From: Mytilinidion resinicola
Taxonomy: Eukaryota; Ascomycota; Dothideomycetes; Mytilinidiales; Mytilinidiaceae
Length of the DNA: 64,000 nt
Direction of reading: 5' to 3'
Assembly: GCF_010093595.1 (NCBI RefSeq)
Contig: NW_022985442.1
Span: 1,821,656 to 1,885,655 of the forward strand
Part shown: positions 10,756 to 23,045 of the stretch, piece after piece
Numbering within the stretch: position 1 is the first letter of the stretch
Layout: every line of letters starts with the position of its first letter
Position numbers and translations under genes: made by a program
Notes under the pieces: generated by a model
Databases searched by the model: none
Told to the model about the DNA's origin: nothing
The model's input: only the letters and a program-made list of their open reading frames with translations

Positions 10756-13719
10756 TCAAAGCCAGGGTACAGATCCCCCACTCTCCGGTGTCGTAGGAAT
10801 CGTCAACGCCATACTCAAGCTCCTGAGCGTATCCGCACCAATGCTCCTCTTATTCTGAATCGCCTTCTTCCTCAGCTCCCTCAGATGATCGTCCGCAGAC
10901 TGCATTCGTTCAAGACTCTCATGCGACCCATTTCGTAGCCGGCGTCGGCTCTTTGAGTCTCTGCGCATATGCCTCCAGATCTGTGCCGCCTCATCTACGG
11001 AAGAATCCGGCTCGGTATGCTCGGTAATGCGCTCTGTCGTACGTTGGTGGATAACTGTCGCTGGAGAGTCTGAGGCGGAGCGATACCGGGAGAGTTCCAG
11101 GCCGAGTACGTAGTTTTGCTGTTTTTCGTTTGCCTCGAAGGAGAAGCGGCCAAGGCAGGGGAAAGGATTTTCGAAAGTGGTCGAGGACGACTTTGTCGAT
11201 GACGCGATGCTTGCGCGATAGGAAATGACCAAAATCTGGTGGTGGAGCTCGTTGCGGACGGAGCTGACAAACTCTGGACAAGCGGCGACATGATGGACGT
11301 GTTTGAAGAAGGTGTCAAACTCTTTGAGTGCTTCTTTTGGGGTGCTTCTGGTTGCTATGAAGAATGCCAGGCGCTTGTAAAGCTCCGTTTTTGCGTTGTC
11401 GGCTTGTGGTGAGGTGGTAGCGGTGGCTGGCAAACTCCAAATAGCGGTGCTATCGGTCTTGAGGATCTTGCAAGTTTTTTCTGTGACTATGAAACTGTTT
11501 TCTGGCAAGAGGGAGTGTCGATAGGTGGCTTGGACGGTGAAAAGGGGCACCTCGACCTCTCCAAGACACGATTCTAACTCAGCCATGGCATCTTCGAGCC
11601 TAGGCCGTGCTTTTTCTTTTGGGTCAGGTGAGGCCTGAGGTAGTGGTGTTCCCGTTGAGGCCATAGCCACCCTGAGGCGAACAACTAAGGTAAATCTCTG
11701 ATCATGTCTGACGACAGCCTTGAATGATTCTCCGATGACTCCTTCTTGACCACACCCTGGCTTCTGTGTAATCTTTATCTTGATATCTGTCAAATTGCCT
11801 ACAACAGCACCGTTTCTTGCATGGAGGATGGTCTGTCGCAGCCGATCTGAAACGTCCTCGTAGGCGTCCACATTCAAGACGCTCCAGTTGTCTAATTCGG
11901 TGATAAGCGTTGACATTGTCCAGGCTCCTAGTGACGCTTGCTGGATGGGAAATGGAATCGAGCTTGGGTTAACAAGGTGAATGTGAACAAATGGGAAGTC
12001 TGGAATTATGTGAAGGCAATCCGCAGGTGTGGCAGAGAACACAAAAACATGAGTTGCTCCGTCCCGCAATGATTCTCTTCTTGAGCTAGCTGACTGAGAG
12101 AGAACTCGTATAGCAGCACCAACAGCCTCGTCAAGTGGCGGGGACTGTCGGAAGGGCAGTATTGGACGGTCTTTGATGGATTGTAGCTCCTCTCTCAAGG
12201 ATTGTACACACGGCTCCTGTAGGGGGTGCAAGTGACATCCGGTAAGATTTTCGGAATCCTGGACCTGGTGTTGACAATGCGTGCAAAATACCGCGAGTCG
12301 ATCGTTGGGACGGTTCAACAGCTCTGCTAGAAGAATGACATTCTTGTGTGCGTTGTCGAGACATTCTTGGGAGGAGGTATGACTGCAGATGTTGGCGATG
12401 TTATCTCACGCAAAACAAAGCTCAGAGAGAAAGATCCAACTTACGAATTGTCAATGACTATGACAACATCCAGTCCGAGCTGTCTTTTCCTGGTCCCAGA
12501 GATTGGCGGGTCAGCTGCTCCCCTGCCCTCTATAGCTACCCATATTTTTCTCTCGCTCTTGCAATCAAGGCTCTCCACCTCAGCAATGAAATTCAGCTCC
12601 AAATGCAGTAGAGGCGGGTATTCAGGCTTGATGAGAGGAAGAACAGATTGTGAAGAAGTGCCAGCGTTTGGCAATCCGACCTCACTTGAGGTCGAAGGAG
12701 AAGGGGGAGGTGCGGAAGTAACGCGGTCGCTTCTCGGTGTCTGCGGACTGAAAGTTATGTTAACATGAATTCAACTATTACGATGTGTTGCCGTAGTAAG
12801 AACGAAGGTCAAGAGTTAGTCGTTATCGGAAGGACCCATTGACACTGTGATCCTTATCATGACTGTGCGTTGGGGAGAGGAAGTACCTCTCGAGTAGATT
12901 GTAAGTCGACTGGCTGGTTATTAGTGTTTCGGTGGATGGAGCAACGGTCGCGGGACTCTTGGAACGCGAGGTGTCAGTGGATTCGCTTCTGCCCGAAAGC
13001 CTACGAAATAGACTGCTTTCAGATTGACCGCTTCGCTGCCGAGGTGGAGTCTTCGATTTTGTCTGAAAGCCTCCAAACATTTTCGTGAGGACTCTCCTTT
13101 TTGTTGATGTGCGTCTTTTTGGAGTTATTCTTGGCGAACTTTTGATCTGCTTTGGGGTGATCTGACCACCAGCTGCTATAATTGCTCGTTCCCCCAGCGA
13201 ACTGGCAGATTGTACTGCTTGGCTATGTAGACCGGGGTTGACGTTCTCCAAGGAAACACTCGAGGACCTCGGGAGACACTGTATCGATCGGTTTACAGAT
13301 ATCGCGTCAGCCTCCTGGCCTGTGTAAGATGTTATAGGATTGCTACGGTTTACGTAAGAAGAGTTGCTGGCAATGCTTTGGGCTGAGTCGGATCCAGATG
13401 CTCCACGGCCTCGTACTTTGCGAACCTTGAGCGGGGTGTCGCTAGGCTTCTGGCTGATGATATCTTGTGCTTCGAGTCCGAACGCGGTGCGCTTCGCAGC
13501 CGTGATCACACCAGATGCATTGATAGGAGATGGGACCGAGAACGCTGGCGAAGCCCGACTGGATGTGGTCGGCCCGAATTGAGATGCTTTTTGTTGATAC
13601 GAATGCAACCCCGATGGCCTGCGAGGCGCAGGGCGTCGTGTGAGTCTTCTCGCAGGCGTCTGCTTGACGAAGTGGAGAGGTTGAGGCTGTAGTTGATGAG
13701 GACTGGAATGGAGTATCAT
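10756..13719 (-). CDS. von Willebrand factor type A (VWA) domain protein
   Basis: Three exons: about 12833-13719, 12445-12747 and 10756-12382. The second intron (12383-12444) has a GTAAGT donor and CTGCAG acceptor. Joining it gives LGLDVVIVIDNSHTSSQECL, the first strand and MIDAS motif D-x-S-x-S of a VWA domain. It is followed by ILLAELLNRPNDRLAVFCTH, the second VWA strand region. The first-intron donor is uncertain: GTCCTT near 12832 keeps phase but is a poor consensus. The product is about 940 aa. The N-terminal 300 residues are basic, Ser/Pro-rich and probably disordered; the region after the VWA fold continues about 400 residues without a recognised domain. MIDAS-type VWA folds bind a metal ion and protein partners. 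No signal peptide is evident, so an intracellular role is likely. The ATG at 13719 lies only 36 bases after the stop of the next upstream ORF. Confidence 0.82.
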
Positions 13720-13755
13720 GATTGGTCGTTCAAGCAGAGACTAGCCGCTTCGAGC

Positions 13756-14312
13756 CTAGTTAAGCAGGGCTTCTTGACTAAGTGAAGAGGTCGTATCGGT
13801 CCACTGGCTGTCTGACGAACGGCGGCTTCTGGTGGATGGAGTGCCCCGAGGATTCTCAGCTCGAAGTATTTCCGAAGACGAACGCCGTGGAGCCTGTCTC
13901 CTGACGGCGTGAAGCTTAATAGCAACGAAAACAGCGCAGCAGACGAGGAATACGAAGAGAGCAACAGACAGAAAAAGCAGAGCGTGACTTTTGTCCTCTT
14001 GGGCGTTCGAATGTGCGAGTGGGGTCATGGCCGACGGAGGCTCAGTAATGGGAGCAAGGAGGTGGGATATTGAACCTTGCTGTGGCCTGGGTGAAAACAG
14101 ATGATGGAACGAATGGCAGCAGTGATTATCAGTATTGGGACCGGAAAGCGATGGCTGCCCATCGTGGAAGCTACGGCTCTTGCCGCACTAGATTTCAGCC
14201 TTATCTTGACGTCGGGAAGCTCCAAGTCACCAAAATCTACATCGTCGTTTACAACACCCAGGGCCATCACCATATGCACGTCTACTCTTTCTGTTTCAAT
14301 GGCTGTCATCAT
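13756..14312 (-). CDS. Possible small single-pass membrane protein
   Basis: The downstream part (about 13756-14075) encodes a strongly hydrophobic helix, HALLFLSVALFVFLVCCAVF, then a basic, Ser/Arg-rich tail ending SSLSQEALLN. The upstream part starts at ATG 14312 or 14309 and reads VDVHMVMALGVVNDDVDFGD, then LELPDVKIRLKSSAARA. The two frames join if an intron ends at the CACAG just before CAAGGTTCAATATCC (phase 0). Possible donors are GTAGCT or GTCCCA, both weak. It may instead be the 3' part of the E2-like gene at 14379-15594, since a GTGAGA donor near that gene's stop could splice into 14306. With no signal peptide it would be a tail-region membrane anchor. No family was recognised. Confidence 0.4.
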
Positions 14313-14378
14313 GGTCAATGTTTCATTTATCGAACATCAGTGGTAATGGCTGTTGTGCAGGCCAGGGTTTACGCTGTT

Positions 14379-15594
14379 TCAGGTCTCACTCGAAACCGCA
14401 ACGAGTGCCTGCATTTGCCTCGTCATCTTTGTGATGCTTTCATCATCTGCATCCAGAAAGCGAATCTGTTCAAGATCAGTCCACTGCCAAAAGTCACGGG
14501 ATTGAGATCTGTACTACCATGTCTTCGCCTCCACCCAAGCCTCCGTAAAGGACGGGTTCAGAGAGGCTTGCTCTGACCGCCTTTCTCACACGCTCCTCCC
14601 AGACGCCCTCCCAGTTCCACTCTCCCGGTCGCCGTGCCCGAGCCGCACCTACCGCGTCCCCTGACCGACCACCGCTTCCGACGCTACCTGTATTAGACTC
14701 TGCAGATGGGGACGTCGGCGGTGGCGTGATATTTGATTGCAAGAAGTCCGCTCGGTACGTCCGCCATGCATGGTACGCGCCTGGGTTCGCAGCAGCTTCT
14801 AGTGGTATGGAATCCAGTATCGCCTCGTCGCTGAACGTCGACTGGACGTATCTTAGTATTGCAGCTACCGGCACACCTCCGCGAGGTGCCACCGGCAGGG
14901 ACGAGCCTCCTGCAGCCGCATTATCGCCCTTTGACTCGCTCACGACTGGTGTTTCGCTCCTTGAAGGAGTCCCCACGCCGGACCCACTGACGTTCCGCGA
15001 GCTGGCTGCACTCCTCCGCGCCCGCCCAAACCAATGTGGGAAGCCATGGCGCAGGCTGAAGCCGCCCGGGGGCAGTCTCTCCTCGTCGGTAGCGCTTACA
15101 GTGTCCGTGTCCGACGATCCAGTCGTGTAGGTGTAGGTCGTCAACGGGGTCAGAAGAGGGTGGAAAACATCGGTCGAGAAGGTCACCAGTGGTGGCAATG
15201 CAGGATACGTAGTGGGAAACGATATCTGGAATCGCAGAACAGCTGGCGAATATGGCCCTACACAAGAGAGCGTCAGCTAATGTGGTCTGAGAACTTGAGT
15301 GCTGCAGATTTCTCGGCCAAACTCCGAAGTCGTGGGTTCGTGCTGGGAATTCGCACTCCAAGAGCTCCACAGCGCACAAAAATACATACCTTTCCGAACG
15401 AATATGACACCTACCCAGAGCGTTGGATCGCCTGGCGTGATGCTCACGAAAACGCCGTCCAAACGAGCTACGCGCAGCCTGGAACTGGGCACATTCAGAT
15501 CCAGCACGCCACGAATGGGACTGACTTACAACTCGACTAGCAAGTTTTGCTTCCGGAATGACAGCAATGTCGGGTGGGGGTCGGGTACAGGCAT
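14379..15594 (-). CDS. E2-like (UBC-fold) protein lacking the catalytic cysteine
   Basis: Four exons: 15530-15594, 15390-15478, 14518-15257 and 14379-14483, all in phase, for 332 aa. Exon 1 reads LLSFRKQNLLVEF. Exon 2 gives LDGVFVSITPGDPTLWVGVI. Exon 3 gives YSPAVLRFQISFPTTYPALP then PLVTFSTDVFHPLL, the E2 core in order. Where active E2s have HPN plus a Cys about eight residues later, this protein has HPLLTPLTTYTYTTG with no Cys, followed by LPPGGFSLRHGFPHWFG. It is therefore probably a pseudo-E2. The fold and missing Cys resemble AKTIP/FTS, the E2-like subunit of the FTS-Hook-FHIP dynein adaptor; that assignment is inference. After the core come a long Ser/Gly-rich region, a helical WEGVWEERVRKAVRASL and a C-terminal QIRFLDADDESITKMTRQMQ. 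Confidence 0.82.
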
Positions 15595-18500
15595 ATCGTT
15601 GAGTCGCGACGGTCCACTTCCACGATGTCCAGCGGAGGGGTTGAGAAAGCGCTAGCCGGCGGGCGACGCGATGATTGGCCGCTAAGAGTAGGCGATACTC
15701 GTCCCCATAAAACACCAAAAGTCTCACGATCGCAGCCTCGCACTGTGAGCACCATGATGGCGTCATTCTTGGTCCCCGTTCAATCCGAAACATAGTCTGA
15801 TCTGTGGCATGGCAGATCGGGCAGCGACGGGCAGCACCTGCCTTGTGGTAAGCTCTAGATTGCTGCTAATGATGCAGCGTTACACGTGGAGTCAGATTCA
15901 ATGTATCCAGCGTAGGGTCACGGACAGACCTGCCAGCACTCGATTGGGACCACGACACTCACTGCGTCCTCGGGGAAGGATCCGACAGCGCGCCAGAGCA
16001 GTCAGACGGGCGCGCACAAAGGATTCCAATCCAGCCTGACTGCACTCTGTACGCCCCGGCTTCACCGGCAGACCCAAGGAAGTGGAGCGAGGGGTGGGAA
16101 TGCGACAGTCCAGTCATCGAAGCGCGGGAGAAGCCAGAGCACCCGGGCACACGAGCATTCGCCAATTTATATCGAGACTGCTGCCATCCACTTGGGCCCG
16201 GTCCGGTTGCACGGCGGGCCGCTGGGCTGGGAGCGATAACGGTGCGGACGGCGTGCGGCATGCCGGTGGTCCATTGGAACGTCTCCAGCGCCGTAAACGG
16301 CGGCCTTCCTGTGTCTCGGGCTCGAACAGGATGCCGATGGTGTCACAACAGCAGCGAGCGGACCCAGAAAACGCTGTGCGACCACGAAAATGCGCTGGCA
16401 CCACTGCCTCTCACGGCATCGCAGCGTCGGGCAACGGTGTCCACAGTAGCCTAAGGCAATCACGGCGGCGGTCAGCAGCATTTCGTGCGCGCTGCTGCCA
16501 CCCTGCACAGGCTGTGGGTGGCCAGGTGGGCCGCGGCTGGGCTGAGGGTGACGTCCGAATTGGAGTGGGAGATCAATCGGAGAAATCTGACCCACGATCC
16601 CGGGACGGCGACAGGTCACCTGCTCAGTTCACGACGCGGGCAACTGGTTCGCCTGGCCGCTTCGAGCGCACTTGTCACCGCCTGGAGCCCACTTGCCAGG
16701 AGCCCCGGACGCTGGTCGCAACGGCGGAGCTGGCTCGCAGGGCGTTGTCGGGGCGCCCCAGGGCGCGGCGGCGTCGCTCGCAGCGCAGCAATCAGCGTCA
16801 AAGGAGCCGGATGCTGCACGGCACATGGAGGCGCTGGGAGGCCGCTGCGCAGGCCGGCCGTCGCAACGCGCAGCGTGCCCCTGTCCATCGTGTCAATCTC
16901 GCGTGGGAATATGCAAGCCACTTGGGCCAATTGGCAGCCCCGCCAGCCCTAAATCCTCCCTCACCGCCCTTGGGTGCAGGGACAGGGTTTGCACATCAGA
17001 CACCACGCTGTGACGCTCCACCACGGCCGTTGGACCCTTCCACCCTTCCCTTCCCACCCTTCCGCTACATGGCCAGCGTCGGCAACCCGAGAGCGGCGGC
17101 GACTCGCCCAGCCTTCGACACGCGACGGAAGGCCTCCCGGACCCACGTTCCGTTCAACGACGCACCAGTGAAAAGAGTCAGCTGATGGCCCTTTGGGCGC
17201 GCATCCGGGCTGCCGGCCACCATTGACGGTGCCAGGTGCCAGCACGGCCTCACACGCCTCGCCATTGAGTCGCAGTGGACCCGCCCGCGACAAGGCTCCG
17301 TGGTGTTGAGGCGACGCGGCCCCGCGGGCATGGCATGGATCGCCAGCAGATGGCTGTGACGACGGCGATGATGCAACGGCTGGATCCCCTGCGCTCGACA
17401 GCCCTGCTCCTAGGGCGGGAGTGGTCCATCTCTCAGGCCGCCCGCAGCGGTGGCGACGCGACGCTATGTGCTGAACCAATGCTGGCCATGCCAATCACTG
17501 GATGCTCTTGCCGGGAGCCGGGGAGAACGAGGCCTTTGTACCGGCCTCGCTGGGCGGCGCTCGCAATTCACCGCCATTTGATGCGCCCGGGACTATCGCG
17601 GCTCCTGGAGCTGCTATTCGTGCCGCAGCTGATCGCGCACCAATTTGCCCCAGCACGAGGTTCTGACTCGTCGCCCGCACACGGAAGCATCTCGATTCTC
17701 CGCCCCTGGCGCCCCTGAGCACGCCGTGGACAGACTCGTCGCCTTCACGGCGTTCAGAGACAGCGGGGAAGTGGATGGGAAGCCGTGCGGCTGCGGCGGG
17801 CGGGCAACAGGCCGAGGTGCTCTGGGCTGGTAGGTTGGTGGTGAAGTCGGGTTCGCCCTGCCAACTTGCACCAGGGGGGCGTGGAATCTGGGTGGGAGAC
17901 GCACAGCAGATCACTGCGCAGGGAGAGATGCGCACTGGCCGCGGTCCTGAGACCAAACCCGGGGAGCCGGAAGCAGTGGCTAGCGCCGCCTAGTGCAGCC
18001 CGTGAGCGTTTGCCGGGTCGTGTTCATCGACGTCTGGGCGGGCAGCGTGTGGCCGTCATGGGCAGAATGCTGGAGGAACAGGCAGGCAGCACGGCTCCTC
18101 CAGCACATCCCACCCTTCAGGCCGACCTGTCCTCCGCGTCCTCCGCTGCCTTCTGCGCGCGCCCGCCTTGCCTCTTTGCACGGCGAGCTTGCACGGCTAG
18201 CTTCCCACTGCCACGGGCCTCGTCACGCCCCGCCAGCGACGCCGCAAGACTCTGTCCCACCAAACGCCCGGCCGTGCCCAACCTCAGGGGGTGCCTGTGC
18301 TGGTCACCGAAGCCCCATCGTGGAGTCACGGCGACGGCGGTTGTCCTGCCTGCCAGCGCGCGCCTATCACATCGCACAGTGAATTGCTCCGCCAGAAGCA
18401 GTCCCCGCCCCAATGTGCTCAAAATGCCTGCCCGTCCGCCCTGTCGACTCCCGTCAGTCAGTCAGTCAGTCAGTGTGCTGCCGTGCCGACGATCCACAGC

Positions 18501-18776
18501 AGTCGTCGCCGCTATTCTCCGCCTCCTCCCCGCTGCCATCATCCTTGTCCGCCGGAGCAAGGCCTACCGCCTCCAGAGCGCCACTGAAATCTTGCCTTAC
18601 TTTTATTTCGAGTGACGCCCGCGTTAATATCAAACGAGCCTCCCCTGACCGTCCTATGAAAAATCGCCCTCATCCTACTGCTCTCATACTAAACCCTCCC
18701 GCCGCCGCCCTCTACGCAGCCGTCACTGACTGTGTTGACTGACTCCATTCTGTCTGCTCCTCTTCTTCCACCCACC
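15595..18776. other. Long GC-rich divergent intergenic region
   Basis: This 3.2-kb region separates the E2-like gene (-) from the MFS gene (+). GC content is visibly higher than in the flanks, so several frames on both strands stay open at once (for example 16082-17185 on + and 16961-17494 on -). None has family motifs, a consistent intron pattern or plausible composition, so I do not call genes. The region may be a long promoter, a long 5' leader or a GC-rich non-coding transcript. Confidence 0.5.
18453..18474 (+). repeat. GTCA tetranucleotide microsatellite
   Basis: About five tandem GTCA units, interrupted on both sides, about 300 bp upstream of the MFS start codon. Confidence 0.85.
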
Positions 18777-20832
18777 ATGCCCTCAATGGCTCGCAAGCGC
18801 GGGGCCGCCGCCAGAATGAGGGACAAGACACCGTTTCCCACCCAGCAGATGGCCATATTGGGTATGCTGCCCCGCCATTTCCATCCACTTCAAGCATTAT
18901 CAGCTTTGATCCACCTCCAAGTGCTCAATTGACTTACTCCACCAGCACTATGTCGGATATGCGAGCCAATTGCATTCACCTCAATCTTCCCGTACGCCTA
19001 CTACATGGTCCAGTCCTTCCACGTCACCGAAGGCAAGGCGCAAATTGCCATGTACGTTGGCATGGTCACCTCCGCCTTTGCCTTCGCCGAGTGTGCATCG
19101 AGCATGCTCTGGGGACGCCTGAGTGACAAGATTGGGCGCAAGAGGTGTTTCCTCGGAGGGCTATTTGGAACTGGATTGAGCATGTGTCTCTTTGGTTTTG
19201 CAAAGAGTTTGCCAATGGCGCTGTTTGCGCGTGCGATGGGTGGCTTGTTGAACGGGTACGTGATGATCTGCTTGCATCGATTAGCGAGCGACCACTCACA
19301 TGCCACAGAAACGTTGCAGTACTACAAACCACAGTTGCAGAGCTGGTCACCAATGAAAAACACCGACGTAAGATCTTCGCTCCGAATTCGGAGAAAGGCA
19401 CCTAACCTTTGTGCAAACAGCTCGCGCATTTTCGATCATGCCCTCAATCTGGTGTCTGGGGTATGCAACACCACCGCCTGCTTCAGACCACAGACTAATC
19501 CTCGGTAGCACCATCTTTGGATCCGGCCTTGGCGGACTGCTCACGGAGCCTGTCAAGAACTACCCTTCGATATTCTCTCCTGGCTCCGTCTTCGACTCCT
19601 ACCCGTACCTTCTCCCAAATTTGGTCTGCACACTGGTAGTAGCTTTCGCGCTGGTCGTGGGCTTCCTCTTTTTGGAAGAGACACACGAAGATATCAAGCA
19701 TGAGCGAGACCGGGGGCTCGAAGCGGGCAGGTGGCTACTACGGAAGTTCCGGAAAAGCAGCGGGGAAGAGCCCTTGAGCGACAAGGATGCCTGTTTCGAG
19801 GAGACACAGTCGATGCTAAACGAAGATAACTGGGCTGCATTCCACAGCACTGGAAGCTCACCTACGCTGTGTAGCTCCAGAACCTCCCTCGCGGAACCTC
19901 CGCCATATTCGATAGGCGCAGCCGAAAAGCTGCAAGTCCAGCACCTCAGCTGGCGCAACGCGTTCAGCCGACAGGTCTGCTTGACGATCATCGGTTACGG
20001 TTTTCTTGCGTTGTAGGTGCACCCGGCGCTCATCGCACTTCTTAGCTAATTGTCATACAGTCACACAGTCTCGTTCGAGCAGTTGATGCCGATCCTCATG
20101 TCTCTTCCTGAATCTGAGGTCCCACCTCAGCTACCACTCAAATTTGAGGGCGGCTTCGCTCTATCTACTAAGACGATCGGCATGATTCTTTCCGTTCAGG
20201 GAATCTACCAAATGTTTGCTCAACTTATCGTCTTCCCTTGGATCAATTCCCGCCTCGGGACCCTTCGCACCTTCTGGCTCGGCATTTTCACCTATCCTCT
20301 TCTCTACGTCATCACGCCATACCTGATTCTTCTTCCGCCTGGCTTCCGACTCCCAGGTGTCTTCGCTATCCTCGCGTGGAAAGTTACGGCCCAGTCCGTC
20401 TGCCTTCCCTCCCTAGCCATCATGCTTGCGGCCGCTGCACCTAGCAGGAAAGTCCTGGGCACACTCAACGGCGCCGCTGCCTCCTCCGCCAGCGTCTGCA
20501 GGGGGTTTGGTCCCACTGTTTCGGGCATGATCCAGAGTACGGGGCAAACGATTGGCTATTCCGGCCTCGCGTGGTGGATGTGCGCCAGCGTAGCACTGGT
20601 CGCCTGTGTACCTAGTGCGATGATGAAGGAAGAGCGCAAGAGCGCCATGGCGCGGGCCCTCGAGGAGGATGACACGGATGACGAGGCGGCACTGTCCACG
20701 CTTGTGGACTCCGACGAGGATGATGATGACGAGGACACGGAGAGTGTGATTACGCTCACGGGGGAAGAGGAGGAGCAGGCGGTGGCTGAAGCGGCCAAGG
20801 CCATGGATCTTGAGAGGAATTGTGGCTTATGA
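18777..20832 (+). CDS. Major facilitator superfamily transporter (YCR023C/ZIF1-like)
   Basis: Six exons: 18777-18861, 18946-19255, 19309-19367, 19421-19460, 19509-20012 and 20061-20832, all phases consistent, giving about 590 aa. The N-terminus is basic (MARKRGAAARMRDKTPFP) and cytosolic. The first helix region reads LCRICEPIAFTSIFPYAYYM. The loop 2-3 MFS motif A is GRLSDKIGRK, followed by helices 3-4 and LLNGNVAVLQTTVAEL. A long central hydrophilic loop (EETHEDIKHERDRGLEAGRW onward) separates the two six-helix halves. The second half ends in a very acidic tail (EEDDTDDEAALSTLVDSDED). The TPFPTQQ entry and motif order match the fungal/plant YCR023C-ZIF1 group, some members of which move zinc chelators; the substrate here is unknown. 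The location is likely vacuolar or plasma membrane. Confidence 0.92.
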
Positions 20833-22840
20833 CAGGACTCGGCCACTGTCATGCTTCCACGCTCCTGATCCTCCACCCTGGTCTAACCCACCCTCTTCCA
20901 TCCGTGGATCCGCTTTCATCCTGCAAGCCAACATAGACCTCAAACGCCGGCGATGGAGGCCTTCGACGACTTTTTTTTCTTATTTTAGTATCCTAGGGTC
21001 CGGTGTCGGAACAAAAAAAGTAGCTAGACTGGCCACGGGAACATTGGGAGTCTGCGATGGGTTTTCTTTGCTCGCCTTTTCTTTGGTCACGCCTCCACAT
21101 CACCTTTTAATCACATTGCATGCATAGCTTTGGCGCAATCCGCGAGGGAGTTCACGATTTTCTTTTCCATGTTAGGAGTCTAGTTCCTCTTGTATTTTGC
21201 TTCCTTTTCCTGCTTTGGGAGTTTTTCGTTCTCCCTACAGTCGCACAAGCAGGATCTTAGACCCAGGATTGGATATCTTCCCACTTTTTGGATTTTGCTT
21301 TTACGCGTTGCTTATTGCTAAGGCGCTGGGATAAGAAAAAGACGGGCATTACGGGATACTAGATACCTTGCGAAAGGGAACGGGATGGGAAATACTGGGA
21401 AATTCTATTCGCGATATCCAGACATAGAAGACTACGTGTCAGATTTGCACTATTTCGAAAGCTATATATCACGTTATATCATTATCAATTTTTCGAGACT
21501 CTGCGGCTTTGTGAGGTGGACCATACAGAAATAGCTCGACAAACAAACATATCATGAGGCGTTGCGTCTGCACCGTATCATATCGTCGCATGATGCACGG
21601 TAGGTGGTATGTAGGATCGCATGACCGCATTTCACCCAATCCCCTCGTGACTGGATTCGTCCACTGCAGCAAGAGGCGTGGCCCGAGACCCGAAAATCTG
21701 ATGAGACCCTGCACTTGCCATCGGCCAGAGCATCCGAGCAATCGGATTGCGTGCATGCCATACAAGGCTGTCGTTCTGAAACATGGCCCCCAGGATTTCT
21801 TCTTGTGTGGAGGGAGGCGCGGTGAGTGGGTGGACATGCCTGACATGGGCAGCGTGGCAGCTTGCCATGTGGGTGGGTCGGGGCTGGGGGATGGGATGCA
21901 AGGTTTTGGAGCATGAAACGCCGAGGTAGCGCCGGAATAGGGGCAAGACGACCCGATGATGAAGGGCGGGGTTTCTGTATGTTTGACGACAGCTAGGGGG
22001 AGTCGGGTTCGGATTCACTACACCTGAGCCGTGCCGCTCCCATGACTTTTCTATCCCATTGCGATCACCGAGGATGGAACGAGGCGGAGATTGTTGGCTT
22101 TGGCATCATGACTGGAATTAGTCCGCCGTTGTCGTTTTCGCGTTAGATGGATTTGGGATTGGGAAGGTCTGGCAACCTCGGTTTCTTCGAGAATCCTGCT
22201 AACGATTCAGGCTCCGATTCAGGACTTCTACGCGCTTCTGGAACGAGGACATGACTCTGATTCTGCCAGCTAGCAGGCCCCAGTGGCCCCTTTAATCGTT
22301 TCCACGTGGCCAGGATGCGGTCAAATATCGAAAGATAGCGGAGCATAACGTTTTCCATGTCCATCGTCAGATAGCGATTCCAGCTCCTCTCTAATCTATC
22401 TCAATCCCGCTAATCGGAATTCCGCACCACGTGCCTCAGCGCGTCAACGGCTTTTCGAAACATCTTAGACTGCGGCAATGCTGGTGTGGGGTTCCGCGGT
22501 GTGGTGTTGTGCGCTGGCCTAGTGCTCAGCCTTGCTCCGCAATTCCTGTTGCGACTGAGGGATGTGACTTTGATCTGATCCTGGCCGATGGGATGCGATC
22601 CATCGACCGGGCAGGTGGTTATTCTCCGAGGCCTATTTCTGGAAGGGTGTGAAATGTGGGATTTTAGAAGGGATTCGAGGACTCCTGGAACGGTCTGAAA
22701 CGTGGCATCCTTGGACGAGGCTGAATCGAAATCGCACGCAAGGCACAATCGAGGGCCGTGTTGGGTGGCGCAAGAGGTGGATCAGCGCGAGGGTTATGCT
22801 GGTGGGAGTGGGCAGGATGGGGATGGGGGCCCGGAGTGGG

Positions 22841-23045
22841 ATTCTGCCGGTTGGGGTTGGCTTGCTTGTGAGCAGAGAGGATTATTGTAAGCTTTGACGA
22901 CGTGAGTTTCTCGGGAGGCACAGTTTCTGAGCGCCATGGTGGCGGGATTCTGGGATTCTGCCGGCTGGGTTTGGCTTGCTTGAGCTGGGCAAGATTGGAG
23001 GAAAAGTCCATAAGTTTCGACGACGTAAGTTTGTCGGGAGACATC
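22841..23045 (+). repeat. Imperfect tandem duplication, period 114-123 bp
   Basis: ATTCTGCCGG followed by TGGG and TTGGCTTGCTTG occurs at 22841 and again at 22955. The companion motif GACGACGT plus AGTTT and TCGGGAG occurs at 22896 and 23019. A weaker third trace (GCGACCTAAGTTGTTTG) lies near 23087. Confidence 0.75.

Noticed and set aside
14070..14576. 168-codon plus-strand frame opposite the E2-like gene
   Set aside because: It overlaps supported minus-strand exons and has no motifs.
16082..17185. 367-codon open frame on the plus strand
   Set aside because: Several frames on both strands are open across the same GC-rich interval, the residues are Arg/Ala/Gly/Pro-heavy without any domain, and no start, intron or codon pattern supports it.
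22143..22364. 73-codon minus-strand ORF starting MDMENVMLRYLSIFDRIL
   Set aside because: The start looks protein-like but there is no domain, no intron support and it sits in relic DNA.
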